64,000 bases of DNA from Bacteroidales bacterium (GTDB lineage: Bacteria > Bacteroidota > Bacteroidia > Bacteroidales > M50B96), in the NCBI GenBank assembly GCA_018401015.1, contig JAGYLP010000003.1:62001-126000 (forward strand). The letters are read 5' to 3'. The notes beneath the pieces were generated by a model that worked only from the letters and a program-made list of their open reading frames with translations, ran no database searches and was not told where the DNA came from. The stretch's first letter is position 1. Each line of letters opens with the position of its first letter. Positions 17,256-25,711 of the stretch are shown here, one piece after another. Position numbers and translations under genes: made by a program.

Positions 17256-19109
17256 ATGACCAAAAAACTTACTTTCCTGCTCTGGAGTGTGATGCTCCTC
17301 CTGGGAAGTGCTCAGGCTCAAACTGTGCTCTTCTCCGAAAATTTCGACACCCTTACGGCCGGCTCCGGAATTGTTGCCCAGTCGGGATTCCCGTGGGGAA
17401 CCTGGAGTGGTGCAATTGGCTCCGAAGACGGTTTAGTGAGCAGCACTTTCGCATCAAGTGGAACCCAATCCTTACACATTCAAGGCGGAAAAGATATCGT
17501 GCTCATGTTCAGCAACCTGACTACCGGTCGCTATAAACTGGAATTCGATCTGTACGTAACAGCCAATAACCTGGCCTATTTCAATCTTCTGAGCGATTTC
17601 AATGGTTTAAACTCCGAATGGGCAACCCAATCCTATTTCCTACCCGACCAAACCGGCGTAATCGATGGCGACGGAGGTGCAGCAGCCTCGTTCAATTACC
17701 TGGCCGATAGCTGGGTGCCTATTTATTATATCATCGACTTAGACGACGATTTTGCCAGCTTCTTCGTGAATAACACCGAAGTATGGAGCTGGAAATACAG
17801 CCGAAGCACCTTCGGAACCGAAGGATTATTAGCTTTAGACGCTCTCAATTTTTATGGATGGTCGGAAGGAACTTATGTTTCCGATTTCTACATCGATAAC
17901 ATCGCCTTCAGCGAAATGACAGCTCCCGAAGCGACGGCGAACTTTTCGGCAAATTTCATTAGTCCTGACCTTGAACTTAGCTGGGATGCCCCAACCGGAA
18001 GCACTCCCGACTCTTACCTTCTAACCCGAAACGAGCGATGGTATTTGAATAACATCCTCAATACACAGTTCATCGAAAACAATCCTTACCCAAACACCTA
18101 TTCTTTTCAGGTACGTGCCCACTATCCGGGCGAAGGATATTCACACGCCTCTGCAGCAGCTTCGGTGACTGTTCCAGGTGGAATTGAGCGCGATTTAGTG
18201 TTGATGGAAATTCACACCGGAACCTGGTGTGTGTATTGTCCGGGAGCAGCTATGGGAGCCGACGAAGTAAAAGAGAATAATCTCGACATGGCCATTATTA
18301 AATACCACAACGGCGATGAATATGTCAACACCGATGCAAGTATCCGCGAAACTTATTACAACGTGGGAGCTTTCCCAACCAGTCGGGTAGATGGAGTGCA
18401 TTTGTACGAAGGCGGAAGCAGCACCGAGTCCTTATATCCTGCCTACGAAGAATTTTACCTCGGACGAATTGATTATCCTGCGGTAGTAAGCATGGATATA
18501 ATTGCGAGCCATGTAGAAGGAAGCTTATTTACGGTTGAGATTACCCTTCAGGAAGAAAACCCATGGTTTGGAGGCGATTTAATTCTTCACACAGCCCTTA
18601 CCGAATCCCACATTCCCGAAAACTGGTTCAACCAAACCGAAGTCAATTCCGTTTGCCGTAAAATGTATCCCGACGGAAATGGTAGCACGATTACTTGGGA
18701 TAACGATCAATCCTTTACTTACAGCTTTACAGTGGATACCGAGGGTTATCAGCTCGAACACTGCGAACTGGTAGCATTCGTTCAGCACGATGGAAGTAAC
18801 GAGATTCTTCAAACGAATAAAATCATCCTATCGTCACTCGTATCCATTAAAGATCAAAACGAAACGTATCTCTCCGTGTATCCAAATCCGGCGGATACGA
18901 AACTGATTATCGATATTCAGAGTCCGCTGGCCGATGATTACCAAATTGAAATCATCGATTTACAAGGAAAATCTGTTCTCAAAAGCAGCGCTCCTGCCGC
19001 AAACTTAGTATCGAAACACCTCGACATTAGCAGCTTGCACGGTGGCCTCTATTTTATAAAAATCGCACAAGGAACTCAGGTAACCATGAAAAAGTTTCAG
19101 GTATTGTAA
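17256..19109 (+). CDS. Secreted protein: lectin-like N-terminus, Omp28-type thioredoxin-like domain, T9SS sorting domain
   Basis: This 617-aa protein has a signal peptide (MTKKLTFLLWSVMLLLGSAQA). Residues about 25-215 look like a jelly-roll/lectin-like domain (LFSENFDTL ... VSDFYIDNIAFSEM). A fibronectin-like linker (SPDLELSWDAPTGS) follows. The Omp28-related domain starts near residue 310 and contains GTWCVYCPG with a CxxC pair (Cys325, Cys328). The C-terminal 75 residues (LSVYPNPADTKLIIDI ... GGLYFIKIAQG ... MKKFQVL) are a T9SS type A sorting signal, so the protein is exported through T9SS to the surface or medium. The CxxC may be redox active, but this is unproven. Confidence 0.88.
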   Translation: MTKKLTFLLWSVMLLLGSAQAQTVLFSENFDTLTAGSGIVAQSGFPWGTWSGAIGSEDGLVSSTFASSGTQSLHIQGGKDIVLMFSNLTTGRYKLEFDLYVTANNLAYFNLLSDFNGLNSEWATQSYFLPDQTGVIDGDGGAAASFNYLADSWVPIYYIIDLDDDFASFFVNNTEVWSWKYSRSTFGTEGLLALDALNFYGWSEGTYVSDFYIDNIAFSEMTAPEATANFSANFISPDLELSWDAPTGSTPDSYLLTRNERWYLNNILNTQFIENNPYPNTYSFQVRAHYPGEGYSHASAAASVTVPGGIERDLVLMEIHTGTWCVYCPGAAMGADEVKENNLDMAIIKYHNGDEYVNTDASIRETYYNVGAFPTSRVDGVHLYEGGSSTESLYPAYEEFYLGRIDYPAVVSMDIIASHVEGSLFTVEITLQEENPWFGGDLILHTALTESHIPENWFNQTEVNSVCRKMYPDGNGSTITWDNDQSFTYSFTVDTEGYQLEHCELVAFVQHDGSNEILQTNKIILSSLVSIKDQNETYLSVYPNPADTKLIIDIQSPLADDYQIEIIDLQGKSVLKSSAPAANLVSKHLDISSLHGGLYFIKIAQGTQVTMKKFQVL

Positions 19110-19444
19110 ACTGAATCTCCCCAGCGTTTAAAGGCAGAAAAGTATGCAGTTACTTTTCTGCCTTTTTTTTTGCAAACCATCGCCAGCAGGTGAATCGATT
19201 TTGCCCCCACTGTTTTCCGACCTACGGATGTTACCTAAACTCCTTAATGCGTCGCTAACCGCCCTCACCCCACATTCCTAAAAGGGTAGCAAACAGACAA
19301 TTAAGCCATTTGTTTATCTAAATTGATTCTAAATTAAAATAAGCTTTATCGAGCTTAAAAAAGCGGACAAAACAATATCTTGCAGAGATTTTTGTAAAAA
19401 TAGAAACCTATTTCTGCAATCAACTACCTAATTATGTTGAGTCC
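19110..19444 (+). other. Intergenic region upstream of the ccoS-ccoP genes
   Basis: These 335 bp hold the terminator at 19130-19170 and presumably the promoter of the oxidase genes. I see no TAnnTTTG -7 box; TATCTTG at 19375-19381 is the nearest. An imperfect inverted repeat, TTGCAGA (19380-19386) with TCTGCAA (19413-19419), lies 26-65 bp before ccoS and could be an operator. No FNR-like TTGAT-N4-ATCAA box was seen. Confidence 0.4.
19130..19170 (+). terminator. Strong Rho-independent terminator
   Basis: A perfect 15-bp stem (19130-19144 with 19151-19165, 6-nt loop) is followed by a T run. It ends the transcript of the T9SS/Omp28-like gene and insulates it from the oxidase genes. Confidence 0.92.
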
Positions 19445-19678
19445 ATGTCGATCATTCTTTTATTGATTATTGTGAGCATTGTGGTGGCTGGCGGATTTCT
19501 ATTTGCTTTTATATGGGCAGTTAGAAATGGGCAGTACGACGACGATTACTCACCATCGATGCGAATTTTATTCGACGACCTAAAAAAAGGCACTGATAAA
19601 GCTGCTGGCGAACAAGAAAACACTGAATCAGAAACAGAAACAACAACTAAAACAAAGAATACGGACAAACTTCATTAA
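19445..19678 (+). CDS. ccoS: cbb3 oxidase assembly protein CcoS
   Basis: This 77-aa protein has one membrane segment (LLLIIVSIVVAGGFLFAFIWAV) followed by RNGQYDDDYSPSMRILFDD, the conserved CcoS/FixS motif (GQYDD..P..RIL.DD). CcoS is needed for cofactor insertion into cbb3 oxidase. The C-terminal 25 residues are a Glu/Thr-rich low-complexity tail. It is 14 bp before ccoNO and is the first gene of the oxidase transcript. Confidence 0.94.
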   Translation: MSIILLLIIVSIVVAGGFLFAFIWAVRNGQYDDDYSPSMRILFDDLKKGTDKAAGEQENTESETETTTKTKNTDKLH

Positions 19679-19692
19679 CTAAACTAAGTACT

Positions 19693-21816
19693 ATGGGATT
19701 AGAAAAATTTACTTATGACAATCGACTAGCGAAGCATTTTGCTACAGCGACCATACTATGGGGCGTGGTGGGCATGCTCGTTGGGTTACTGGCAGCATTG
19801 CAGTTATTTCTGCCGGAGTTAAACTTTAACTTTTCCATGACCTCTTTTGGTCGGTTACGGCCACTACACACCAATGCAGTGGTTTTTGCTTTTGTGGGCA
19901 ACGGTATTTTCACGGCCATTTATTATTCGGTTCCCCGACTGTTAAAAACTCCCATGTACAGTCCATTGCTGGGGAAACTACATTTTTGGGGCTGGCAAAC
20001 CATCATTCTCTTGGCTGCCGTTACCTTGCTCTTAGGAATTACCAGCAGTAAAGAATATGCCGAATTAGAATGGCCAATCGATATTCTGATAACCATTGTT
20101 TGGGTAATTTTCGGATGGAACCTCATCGGAACTCTTATTAAGCGTCGGACTTCGCATATTTATGTGGCCATTTGGTTTTATATAGCCACCTTGGTTACCG
20201 TAGCCGTTCTACACATTATCAACTCGTTAGCTATTCCGGTTAGTTTAACCAAAGCCTATCCGATTTATGCCGGGGTGCAGGATGCCTTTGTGCAGTGGTG
20301 GTATGGACACAATGCAGTTGCTTTCTTCCTAACTACTTCCTATTTAGGGTTGATGTATTATTTTGTCCCTAAAGCCGCCAACCGACCGGTATATTCCTAC
20401 AAACTGTCGATTATTCACTTCTGGTCGCTCATTTTCCTTTATATCTGGGCTGGGCCACACCATTTACTTTATTCGTCAACCCCCGATTGGGCTCAGGCCT
20501 TGGGTGTTGTATTCTCGGTTATGCTTATTGCACCCTCGTGGGGTGGTATGATCAATGGTTTATTGACCATGCGTGGAGCCTGGGATCGTGTTCGCCAGGA
20601 TCCGGTTTTAAAAATGTTTGTAGTCGGAATTACCGCTTATGGTATGTCCACTTTCGAAGGACCAATGCTTTCGCTTAAAAGTGTTAATGCCATTTCGCAC
20701 TACACCGACTGGACCATCGCACACGTTCACATTGGAGCCATGGGATGGAACGGAATGTTAACCTTTGGTATGTTGTATTGGTTGTTCCCTCGTTTATTCA
20801 ACACCAAACTCTTCTCTACCCCACTCGCTAATGCCCATTTTTGGTTATCGACCCTGGGAATATTATTCTATGCTATCCCGCTTTATTTCGCAGGCTTTAC
20901 ACAAAGTTTGATGTGGAAAGAATTCACGGCCGATGGATTCCTCGCTTACCCGAACTTCCTCGATACCGTAACCCAAATTTTACCCATGTACTATATCCGC
21001 GCTTTCGGAGGAACCATGTACTTTGTAGGGGTTATCTTAATGGTTTACAACCTCGTTAAAACAGCTAAGTCGGGTAAATTTGTCGCTACCGAAGAAGACG
21101 AAGCTCCGGCGAGAGAGGTACACCACAAGAAAGAAGGATTCCATCGTCGAATCGAAGGGAAGCCAATCACCTTTACGATTTTGTCGCTTATAGCTATCCT
21201 GATTGGAACCCTCATCGAATTTGTTCCTCTTTTTGTAGTCAAATCGAACATCCCAACCATTTCCAGTGTAAAACCTTACACTCCTCTTGAGCTAGAAGGT
21301 CGTGATATTTACGTTCGCGAAGGATGCTATACCTGTCACTCGCAAATGATACGTCCTTTCCGTTCGGAAACAGAGCGTTATGGCGAATACACCAAAGCCG
21401 GTGAACACGTGTACGATTATCCATTCCAATGGGGCTCGAAACGAACCGGTCCGGATTTAGCCCGCGAAGGAGTTAAAACCACCCGCAATTATAAGCCCGA
21501 CGCATGGCATTACAACCACATGCTCGATCCGCAAAAGATGAACGAACAATCCATCATGCCTCCTTATCCATGGCTAATCCACGACGATTTGGATATTTCG
21601 CTCACCGCCAAAAAAATCATCGCAATGCAAAAGCTGGGGGTTCCTTATCCCGAAGGATATGCCGACCAAGCCGTGGCGGATTTGCAAAAGCAAGCTCATG
21701 AAATTGCCGAAGGCCTGAGAGCTTCGGGTATCCAAGTAGAAGATACGAAAGAGATTATTGCCATGATTGCCTATCTGCAACGACTTGGCACCGATATTTA
21801 CACGGAAAAAGAATAA
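19693..21816 (+). CDS. ccoNO: Fused cbb3 cytochrome c oxidase subunits I and II (CcoN-CcoO)
   Basis: This 707-aa protein joins two subunits. Residues about 1-465 are the heme-copper subunit CcoN with twelve membrane segments and His ligands in PLHTNAVVFAF, WWYGHNAVAFFLT, AGPHHLLY and TIAHVHIGAMGWN. After a charged linker (EEDEAPAREVHHKKEG) comes one more membrane segment, then the CcoO part with one c-type heme site, CYTCH (545-549), followed by QMIRPFRSETERYGEYTKAGE, the CcoO signature. It reduces O2 with high affinity and conserves the energy as a proton gradient. The fusion is common in Bacteroidota. No frameshift is present. Confidence 0.96.
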   Translation: MGLEKFTYDNRLAKHFATATILWGVVGMLVGLLAALQLFLPELNFNFSMTSFGRLRPLHTNAVVFAFVGNGIFTAIYYSVPRLLKTPMYSPLLGKLHFWGWQTIILLAAVTLLLGITSSKEYAELEWPIDILITIVWVIFGWNLIGTLIKRRTSHIYVAIWFYIATLVTVAVLHIINSLAIPVSLTKAYPIYAGVQDAFVQWWYGHNAVAFFLTTSYLGLMYYFVPKAANRPVYSYKLSIIHFWSLIFLYIWAGPHHLLYSSTPDWAQALGVVFSVMLIAPSWGGMINGLLTMRGAWDRVRQDPVLKMFVVGITAYGMSTFEGPMLSLKSVNAISHYTDWTIAHVHIGAMGWNGMLTFGMLYWLFPRLFNTKLFSTPLANAHFWLSTLGILFYAIPLYFAGFTQSLMWKEFTADGFLAYPNFLDTVTQILPMYYIRAFGGTMYFVGVILMVYNLVKTAKSGKFVATEEDEAPAREVHHKKEGFHRRIEGKPITFTILSLIAILIGTLIEFVPLFVVKSNIPTISSVKPYTPLELEGRDIYVREGCYTCHSQMIRPFRSETERYGEYTKAGEHVYDYPFQWGSKRTGPDLAREGVKTTRNYKPDAWHYNHMLDPQKMNEQSIMPPYPWLIHDDLDISLTAKKIIAMQKLGVPYPEGYADQAVADLQKQAHEIAEGLRASGIQVEDTKEIIAMIAYLQRLGTDIYTEKE

Positions 21817-21838
21817 TCGAATTCAAACTCATCCGCTT

Positions 21839-22030
21839 ATGAAATTCTTTTCGCAAATATTCGGGGATATGAATGGAACCAGCATCTTCTCTGCAGTGAT
21901 GCTGGTCATCTTCCTCGTCATCTTTATCCTGGTCGTGATTCACGTTATTCGCTTACCCCGCGAGGATGTGAACTATTACGAAAACATGCCTTTGGACAAA
22001 GACACCGACGCTTCGAATGATTTGACTTAA
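21839..22030 (+). CDS. CcoQ-like small membrane subunit
   Basis: This 63-aa protein starts at the ATG at 21839; the frame runs open further upstream inside ccoNO, but that part is not similar to the family. It has one membrane segment (IFSAVMLVIFLVIFILVVIHVI) followed by RLPREDVNYYENMPLDKD, which resembles the short tail of CcoQ-type subunits. Its place between ccoNO and ccoP supports this. It probably stabilises the complex. Confidence 0.8.
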   Translation: MKFFSQIFGDMNGTSIFSAVMLVIFLVIFILVVIHVIRLPREDVNYYENMPLDKDTDASNDLT

Positions 22031-22049
22031 ATTTTAAACTCAACTAGCC

Positions 22050-22655
22050 ATGACAGAAGAAAAAAATATCTATAAAAACAATGAACCCGATTACGAGCTG
22101 GATACCCTCACCAATGAAAAACTAATCAAAGACCATGTGTACGACGGAATTCGGGAGCTCGACAACGACCTGCCCCCCTGGTGGAAATGGTTATTCTACA
22201 TCACCATTATTATTTCCGTTATCTATCTGAATCGACTCTTCATTTTTGAAGCCGACGACTTGGTTCAGTTAAAAGAATACGAAAATGAAATGGCCAAGGC
22301 TGCTGCCAATGCACCCGTCGAAGAAGCATTTGAACTGGTTTTACTGGAAGATTCCAAATCGCTCGAAGCCGGTAAAGAAATCTGGGATAAAAACTGCTCA
22401 GCATGTCATCTGGTTTCAGGAGCCGGTATTGTAGGCCCCAATATTACCGACGATTACTGGATTCATGGAAACACCCTCGAAGAAATGTTTCACATTGTAG
22501 AGGTTGGTGTTATTGAAAAAGGAATGATCGCCTACAAAGATCAATTTACTGCCAAACAGCGCCTGGAAGTAATCAGTTACATGATTTCGCTTCATGGTAC
22601 GAATCCGGCAAATCCCAAAGCACCCGAAGGAGAAGAACTTCCCTGGCCTTACTAA
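22050..22655 (+). CDS. ccoP: cbb3 oxidase subunit III (CcoP), monoheme
   Basis: This 201-aa protein has the CcoP N-terminal domain (ELDNDLPPWWKWLFYITIIISVIYL) with one membrane segment and a single cytochrome c domain with CSACH (116-120) and the axial Met in KGMIAYKDQ. Proteobacterial CcoP has two heme c domains and about 300 residues; only one CxxCH is found here. The C-terminus is short (PKAPEGEELPWPY). It delivers electrons to the CcoO part. A terminator hairpin follows at once, so distal genes may be expressed at lower level or from their own promoter. Confidence 0.94.
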   Translation: MTEEKNIYKNNEPDYELDTLTNEKLIKDHVYDGIRELDNDLPPWWKWLFYITIIISVIYLNRLFIFEADDLVQLKEYENEMAKAAANAPVEEAFELVLLEDSKSLEAGKEIWDKNCSACHLVSGAGIVGPNITDDYWIHGNTLEEMFHIVEVGVIEKGMIAYKDQFTAKQRLEVISYMISLHGTNPANPKAPEGEELPWPY

Positions 22656-22672
22656 TCAAGCTTAACCCTTAA

Positions 22673-22710
22673 ACCGGGAGATTTCTTTAACTGAATCTCC
22701 CGGTCTTTTT
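22673..22710 (+). terminator. Terminator or attenuator between ccoP and ccoG
   Basis: A perfect 11-bp stem (22673-22683 with 22694-22704, 10-nt loop) is followed by a T run ending 12 bp before the ccoG start codon. It separates the structural genes ccoSNOQP from the assembly genes ccoG-ccoH. Confidence 0.88.
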
Positions 22711-22721
22711 TATTCCTAACT

Positions 22722-24185
22722 ATGGCACCATCAACTAGCACTACTAAAGAAAAAGATAAACCCGGATTCCGCGATCGCATTAGCACCGTCGATTCCGAAG
22801 GCAAACGCGTGTGGGTATATCCGAAAAAGCCGAAAGGCAAATTGACGACCTATCGCCATGCAGTGGCCATCTTCATTTACTCCTTGTTCTTCTTACTCCT
22901 AATTTTAAAGTAAATGGCGAACCACTTTTCTTACTGAATATTTTCTGAGCGCAAATCTATCTTGTTCGGAGTAATCTTCTGGCCTAAGATTTGTATTTGT
23001 TTGTCCTCAGCCTCATAATATCTATCATCGTTTTTATCGTTTTGTTTACTGTTATTTACGGACGACTTTCTGCGGCCGGGCTTGCCCACAGACCGTTTTC
23101 GCGGAATTTATTTATCGCCGAATTGAGCATTTAATCGAAGGAGATGCCCCTGCTCAAAAGCGACTCAACAAACAAGCCTTCAGAACGGCCTCCAAAATCT
23201 TTAAAAAGACACTCAAACACTTTCTTTCATCCTGGTTTCTCTGGCCATTGGAACAACGGCTTCCAATATATTGTGGTGGTGCAGAGCGAATGCTCGACAT
23301 TTACCAATCCGGATTCGCCTACGACACCAAGCTACTGGTAGCCAGTATCTTGATTTGAAGTGGATTATTCATTTTGCATTTGCCTTCTTCGCGAACAACA
23401 GGTGTGTATTATCGTTTGCTCCCTATGGTCGATTAGCAAGGAGTGCTGCCTTCCGACAAGCAATCCATTGTTGTGGCTTACGATTATTTACGTGGAGAAC
23501 TGGCGGGGGCCGCTAAATCTGGCGAAGACTGAAAATTAAGCTGAAAAGGGAGAACTGTGTCGATTGGTCAGTGCCCAGGTGCAAGCTTGTCCGGACTAAC
23601 ATCGATATCCGCAATGGAACCCAGCTCGAATGCATCAATTGTACTGCTTGTATCGACGCTTGCGACACCGTGATGGAAAACATCAACTACCAAAAGGACT
23701 TATTCGTTACGACTCTGAGAGTGGAAATCTTAGCTCGGGTATTCGTAAGATTATGAACTCCCAGAAACCATTGCTTATAATGCTGTTCTAGGAATACTCA
23801 TGGTTATTGTTAGCTCCATGTTCCTATTTCGCGCTGAAGCTTGGAAACGGGACGATTTTACGTCAGTCGCGGAACCTTGTATCAGGAATATGGAGAATCA
23901 GCTTACAGTAATGTGTACGAAATTGATGTAGTGAACCGATTCAACGAAGATATTCAACTGAATTTAAAGCTGGAGGAACCTGCAGGTGAGATCCAGCTAA
24001 TTGCAACCGACTTACTCATTCCGGGAGGCGAAAGGCTAAAAGGACGTTTCTTCGTCATTATCGATAAAGCAAACTTAACGCAATCGAAGAATCGTATCAA
24101 AGTCGGCATTTATAATCAGGATAAGTTGATTCGCAAATATCCGGTAACCTTTGTTGGTCCGAATAAACTTGATGAAAAGAATTAA
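22722..24185 (+). pseudogene. ccoG: ccoG (rdxA/fixG) with multiple frameshifts
   Basis: CcoG is a membrane ferredoxin-type cupric reductase for cbb3 assembly. The N-terminus (DRISTVDSEGKRVWVYPKKPKGK, 22722-22905) and the C-terminal Ig-like domain (23871-24185, ending TFVGPNKLDEKN) each read in one frame. Between them the reading frame changes at least 14 times. The expected peptides survive in pieces: ERKSILFGVIFWP (22947), LFTVIYGRL (to 23068), ACPQTVFAEFIYRRIEHL (23080 on), GAERMLDIYQSGFAYDTKLL (23278), DKQSIVVAYDYLRGE (to 23500), NGTQLECINCTACIDAC (23610 on) and AVLGILMVIVSSMFLFRAE (to 23838). Stops occur, for example TGA at 23356. The first Cys cluster is scrambled. This is either a pseudogene or a local consensus error. 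Confidence 0.88.
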
Positions 24186-24272
24186 GCGTTTTGGCGAATA
24201 GGATTAATCGTTTGTCCTATCCTTGAATACAATTGATAATCGTCGTAAGAGACAATATAACAAAAAAAGTAG

Positions 24273-24722
24273 ATGAACATTAAATGGAATTGGGGAACAG
24301 GTCTGGTGGTAGGTATCGTTCTTTTCATGAGTTTTATTCTCATCATGGTTTACAATATGGTTCAAGTCGATTTCGATTTAGTAGAAGACGACTACTACCC
24401 ACAAGCCATTGTTTATCAAAACAAGATTGAAAAACGACAGGCGGCAGAAGCCCTTTCCAAACCCGTTCTTATCCAGCAAACTAAGGATTCAGTTCGCGTT
24501 GCGTTTCAAGATTTTTTCAATCCGATGGAGCTCAAAGCGAACATCTGGTTTTATCGTCCTTCGTTGGAAGACAAAGACATCCAACTAACCGTGGAGCCCT
24601 CGAACAGCCGGATTGTTCGATTACCCAAAAGCAATTTCATTCCCGGGCACTACACCGTTAAAATTGATTACCAACACCTTGGGGTCAGTTATTATCAGGA
24701 AACAAAAGTGTATATCAAATGA
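24273..24722 (+). CDS. ccoH: FixH/CcoH-family cbb3 assembly protein
   Basis: This 149-aa protein has one N-terminal membrane segment (GLVVGIVLFMSFILIMVYNMV) followed by QVDFDLVEDDYYPQAIVYQNKIEK, the FixH hallmark (DLV...YY...), and a periplasmic beta-domain ending in GHYTVKIDYQHLGVSYYQE. CcoH associates with CcoNOP and is needed for stable assembly. It overlaps the TauE-like gene by 4 bp (ATGA), so the two are coupled. The gap to ccoG is 87 bp. Confidence 0.92.
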   Translation: MNIKWNWGTGLVVGIVLFMSFILIMVYNMVQVDFDLVEDDYYPQAIVYQNKIEKRQAAEALSKPVLIQQTKDSVRVAFQDFFNPMELKANIWFYRPSLEDKDIQLTVEPSNSRIVRLPKSNFIPGHYTVKIDYQHLGVSYYQETKVYIK

Positions 24723-25456
24723 CAGAAATGTACTTAGCAGCTCTCATGACAGGGCTAATTGGGAGTTTGCATTGTTTAGGCATGTGTGGCCCCATTGTCG
24801 TGGCTTTGCCTTTATCGCAAGATTCCTGGTGGAAAAAGATTAGCGGAAGTATTTTGTATAATCTGGGAAGAACCCTTACCTACGGAATCATGGGAGCCAT
24901 TTTTGGGCTGCTCGGAAAAGGGCTTGAGCTGGCAGGCTTACAATTATGGGCCTCTATTTTCATTGGAGTGGCCATGATTAGCTCGGTAGTACTGCCCGGT
25001 TTTTTCAAAAATGGAATCAACTTCGATAATTTATTTTCAGGACCCGTAGCCAAACTGATTGGCTCCTTCCGAAAACTTTTTGAGAAAAGCTCTTTGCATG
25101 GACTGTTCACCATTGGTTTGCTAAATGGATTATTACCCTGTGGTTTGGTGTACGTAGCGCTGGCCGGTGCAATCAACACCAACAGCGTAGCCGGTGGAAG
25201 TATTTACATGATTATTTTCGGTTTGGCAACCGGACCGGCTCTTTTTGCTCTTTCCATTTTAGGAAACCTTGTTCAGGGTTCGTTAAGAAAGAAACTCAGC
25301 AAACTTGTGCCTGCATTCATCGTTGTTTTAGGCATTCTCTTTATACTCCGTGGACTGAGTCTCGGAATTCCCTTTGTTAGCCCCAAACAGGAAAAATTAG
25401 AAATACGCGAAAAAACCGAGATGCACGCTCCCATGAACGATAAATGCTGCGGATAA
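24719..25456 (+). CDS. TauE/SafE- or DsbD_2-type membrane transporter in the cco locus
   Basis: This 245-aa protein has six to seven membrane segments. The N-terminal GSLHCLGMCGP and central NGLLPCGLVYVALAGA motifs, each with Cys residues, are typical of the 'sulfite exporter TauE/SafE' (DsbD_2) proteins found at the end of Bacteroidota cco operons. The C-terminus is Cys-containing (MHAPMNDKCCG), perhaps a metal-binding tail. Copper transport or thiol-electron transfer for oxidase maturation is likely from context, while sulfite export is unlikely. Confidence 0.85.
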   Translation: MTEMYLAALMTGLIGSLHCLGMCGPIVVALPLSQDSWWKKISGSILYNLGRTLTYGIMGAIFGLLGKGLELAGLQLWASIFIGVAMISSVVLPGFFKNGINFDNLFSGPVAKLIGSFRKLFEKSSLHGLFTIGLLNGLLPCGLVYVALAGAINTNSVAGGSIYMIIFGLATGPALFALSILGNLVQGSLRKKLSKLVPAFIVVLGILFILRGLSLGIPFVSPKQEKLEIREKTEMHAPMNDKCCG

Positions 25457-25483
25457 GCTAACTCCCTTGCTTATCGCGACTAC

Positions 25484-25711
25484 TTATTGGGAATTGGCAT
25501 GAAATTCTCCCCGGCAAGTGGTATACCAGCAAGCTACAAAAGCGACAAGCGCAACCCCGGCTATAATGGCTGCGGTATAGTCGAAGCATCGGCAACTTAA
25601 GCCAATCCAAGACATAACAAAGGCGACAGCGGCAAAAAGCAAGTAGCCAATAAAATTAAACAAGGCAAAAATCAATAAGCCTTTATACAACACGCGACGA
25701 TTGGTTTGCAT
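25484..25711 (-). CDS. Small membrane protein, 75 aa
   Basis: Two hydrophobic segments (LLIFALFNFIGYLLFAAVAFVMSW and AAIIAGVALVAFVACWY) are joined by a short loop with CRCFDY, with a third Cys near the end (TTCRGEF). I do not recognise a family. A strong Shine-Dalgarno sequence, GGAGGT, ends 4 nt before the ATG (minus strand, 25721-25716). This is rare in Bacteroidota and supports real translation. The gene is convergent with the TauE-like gene (27-bp gap). Confidence 0.65.
   Translation of the reverse strand: MQTNRRVLYKGLLIFALFNFIGYLLFAAVAFVMSWIGLSCRCFDYTAAIIAGVALVAFVACWYTTCRGEFHANSQ

Noticed and set aside
19110-19444. FNR- or CRP-type site controlling the cbb3 genes
   Set aside because: No TTGAT-N4-ATCAA or TGTGA-N6-TCACA palindrome was found. 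Only a weak TTGCAGA/TCTGCAA inverted repeat is present.
23144-23756. Three separate short plus-strand genes within 23.1-23.8 kb
   Set aside because: Their in-frame parts match successive pieces of CcoG in shifting frames. They are fragments of one gene, not independent genes.
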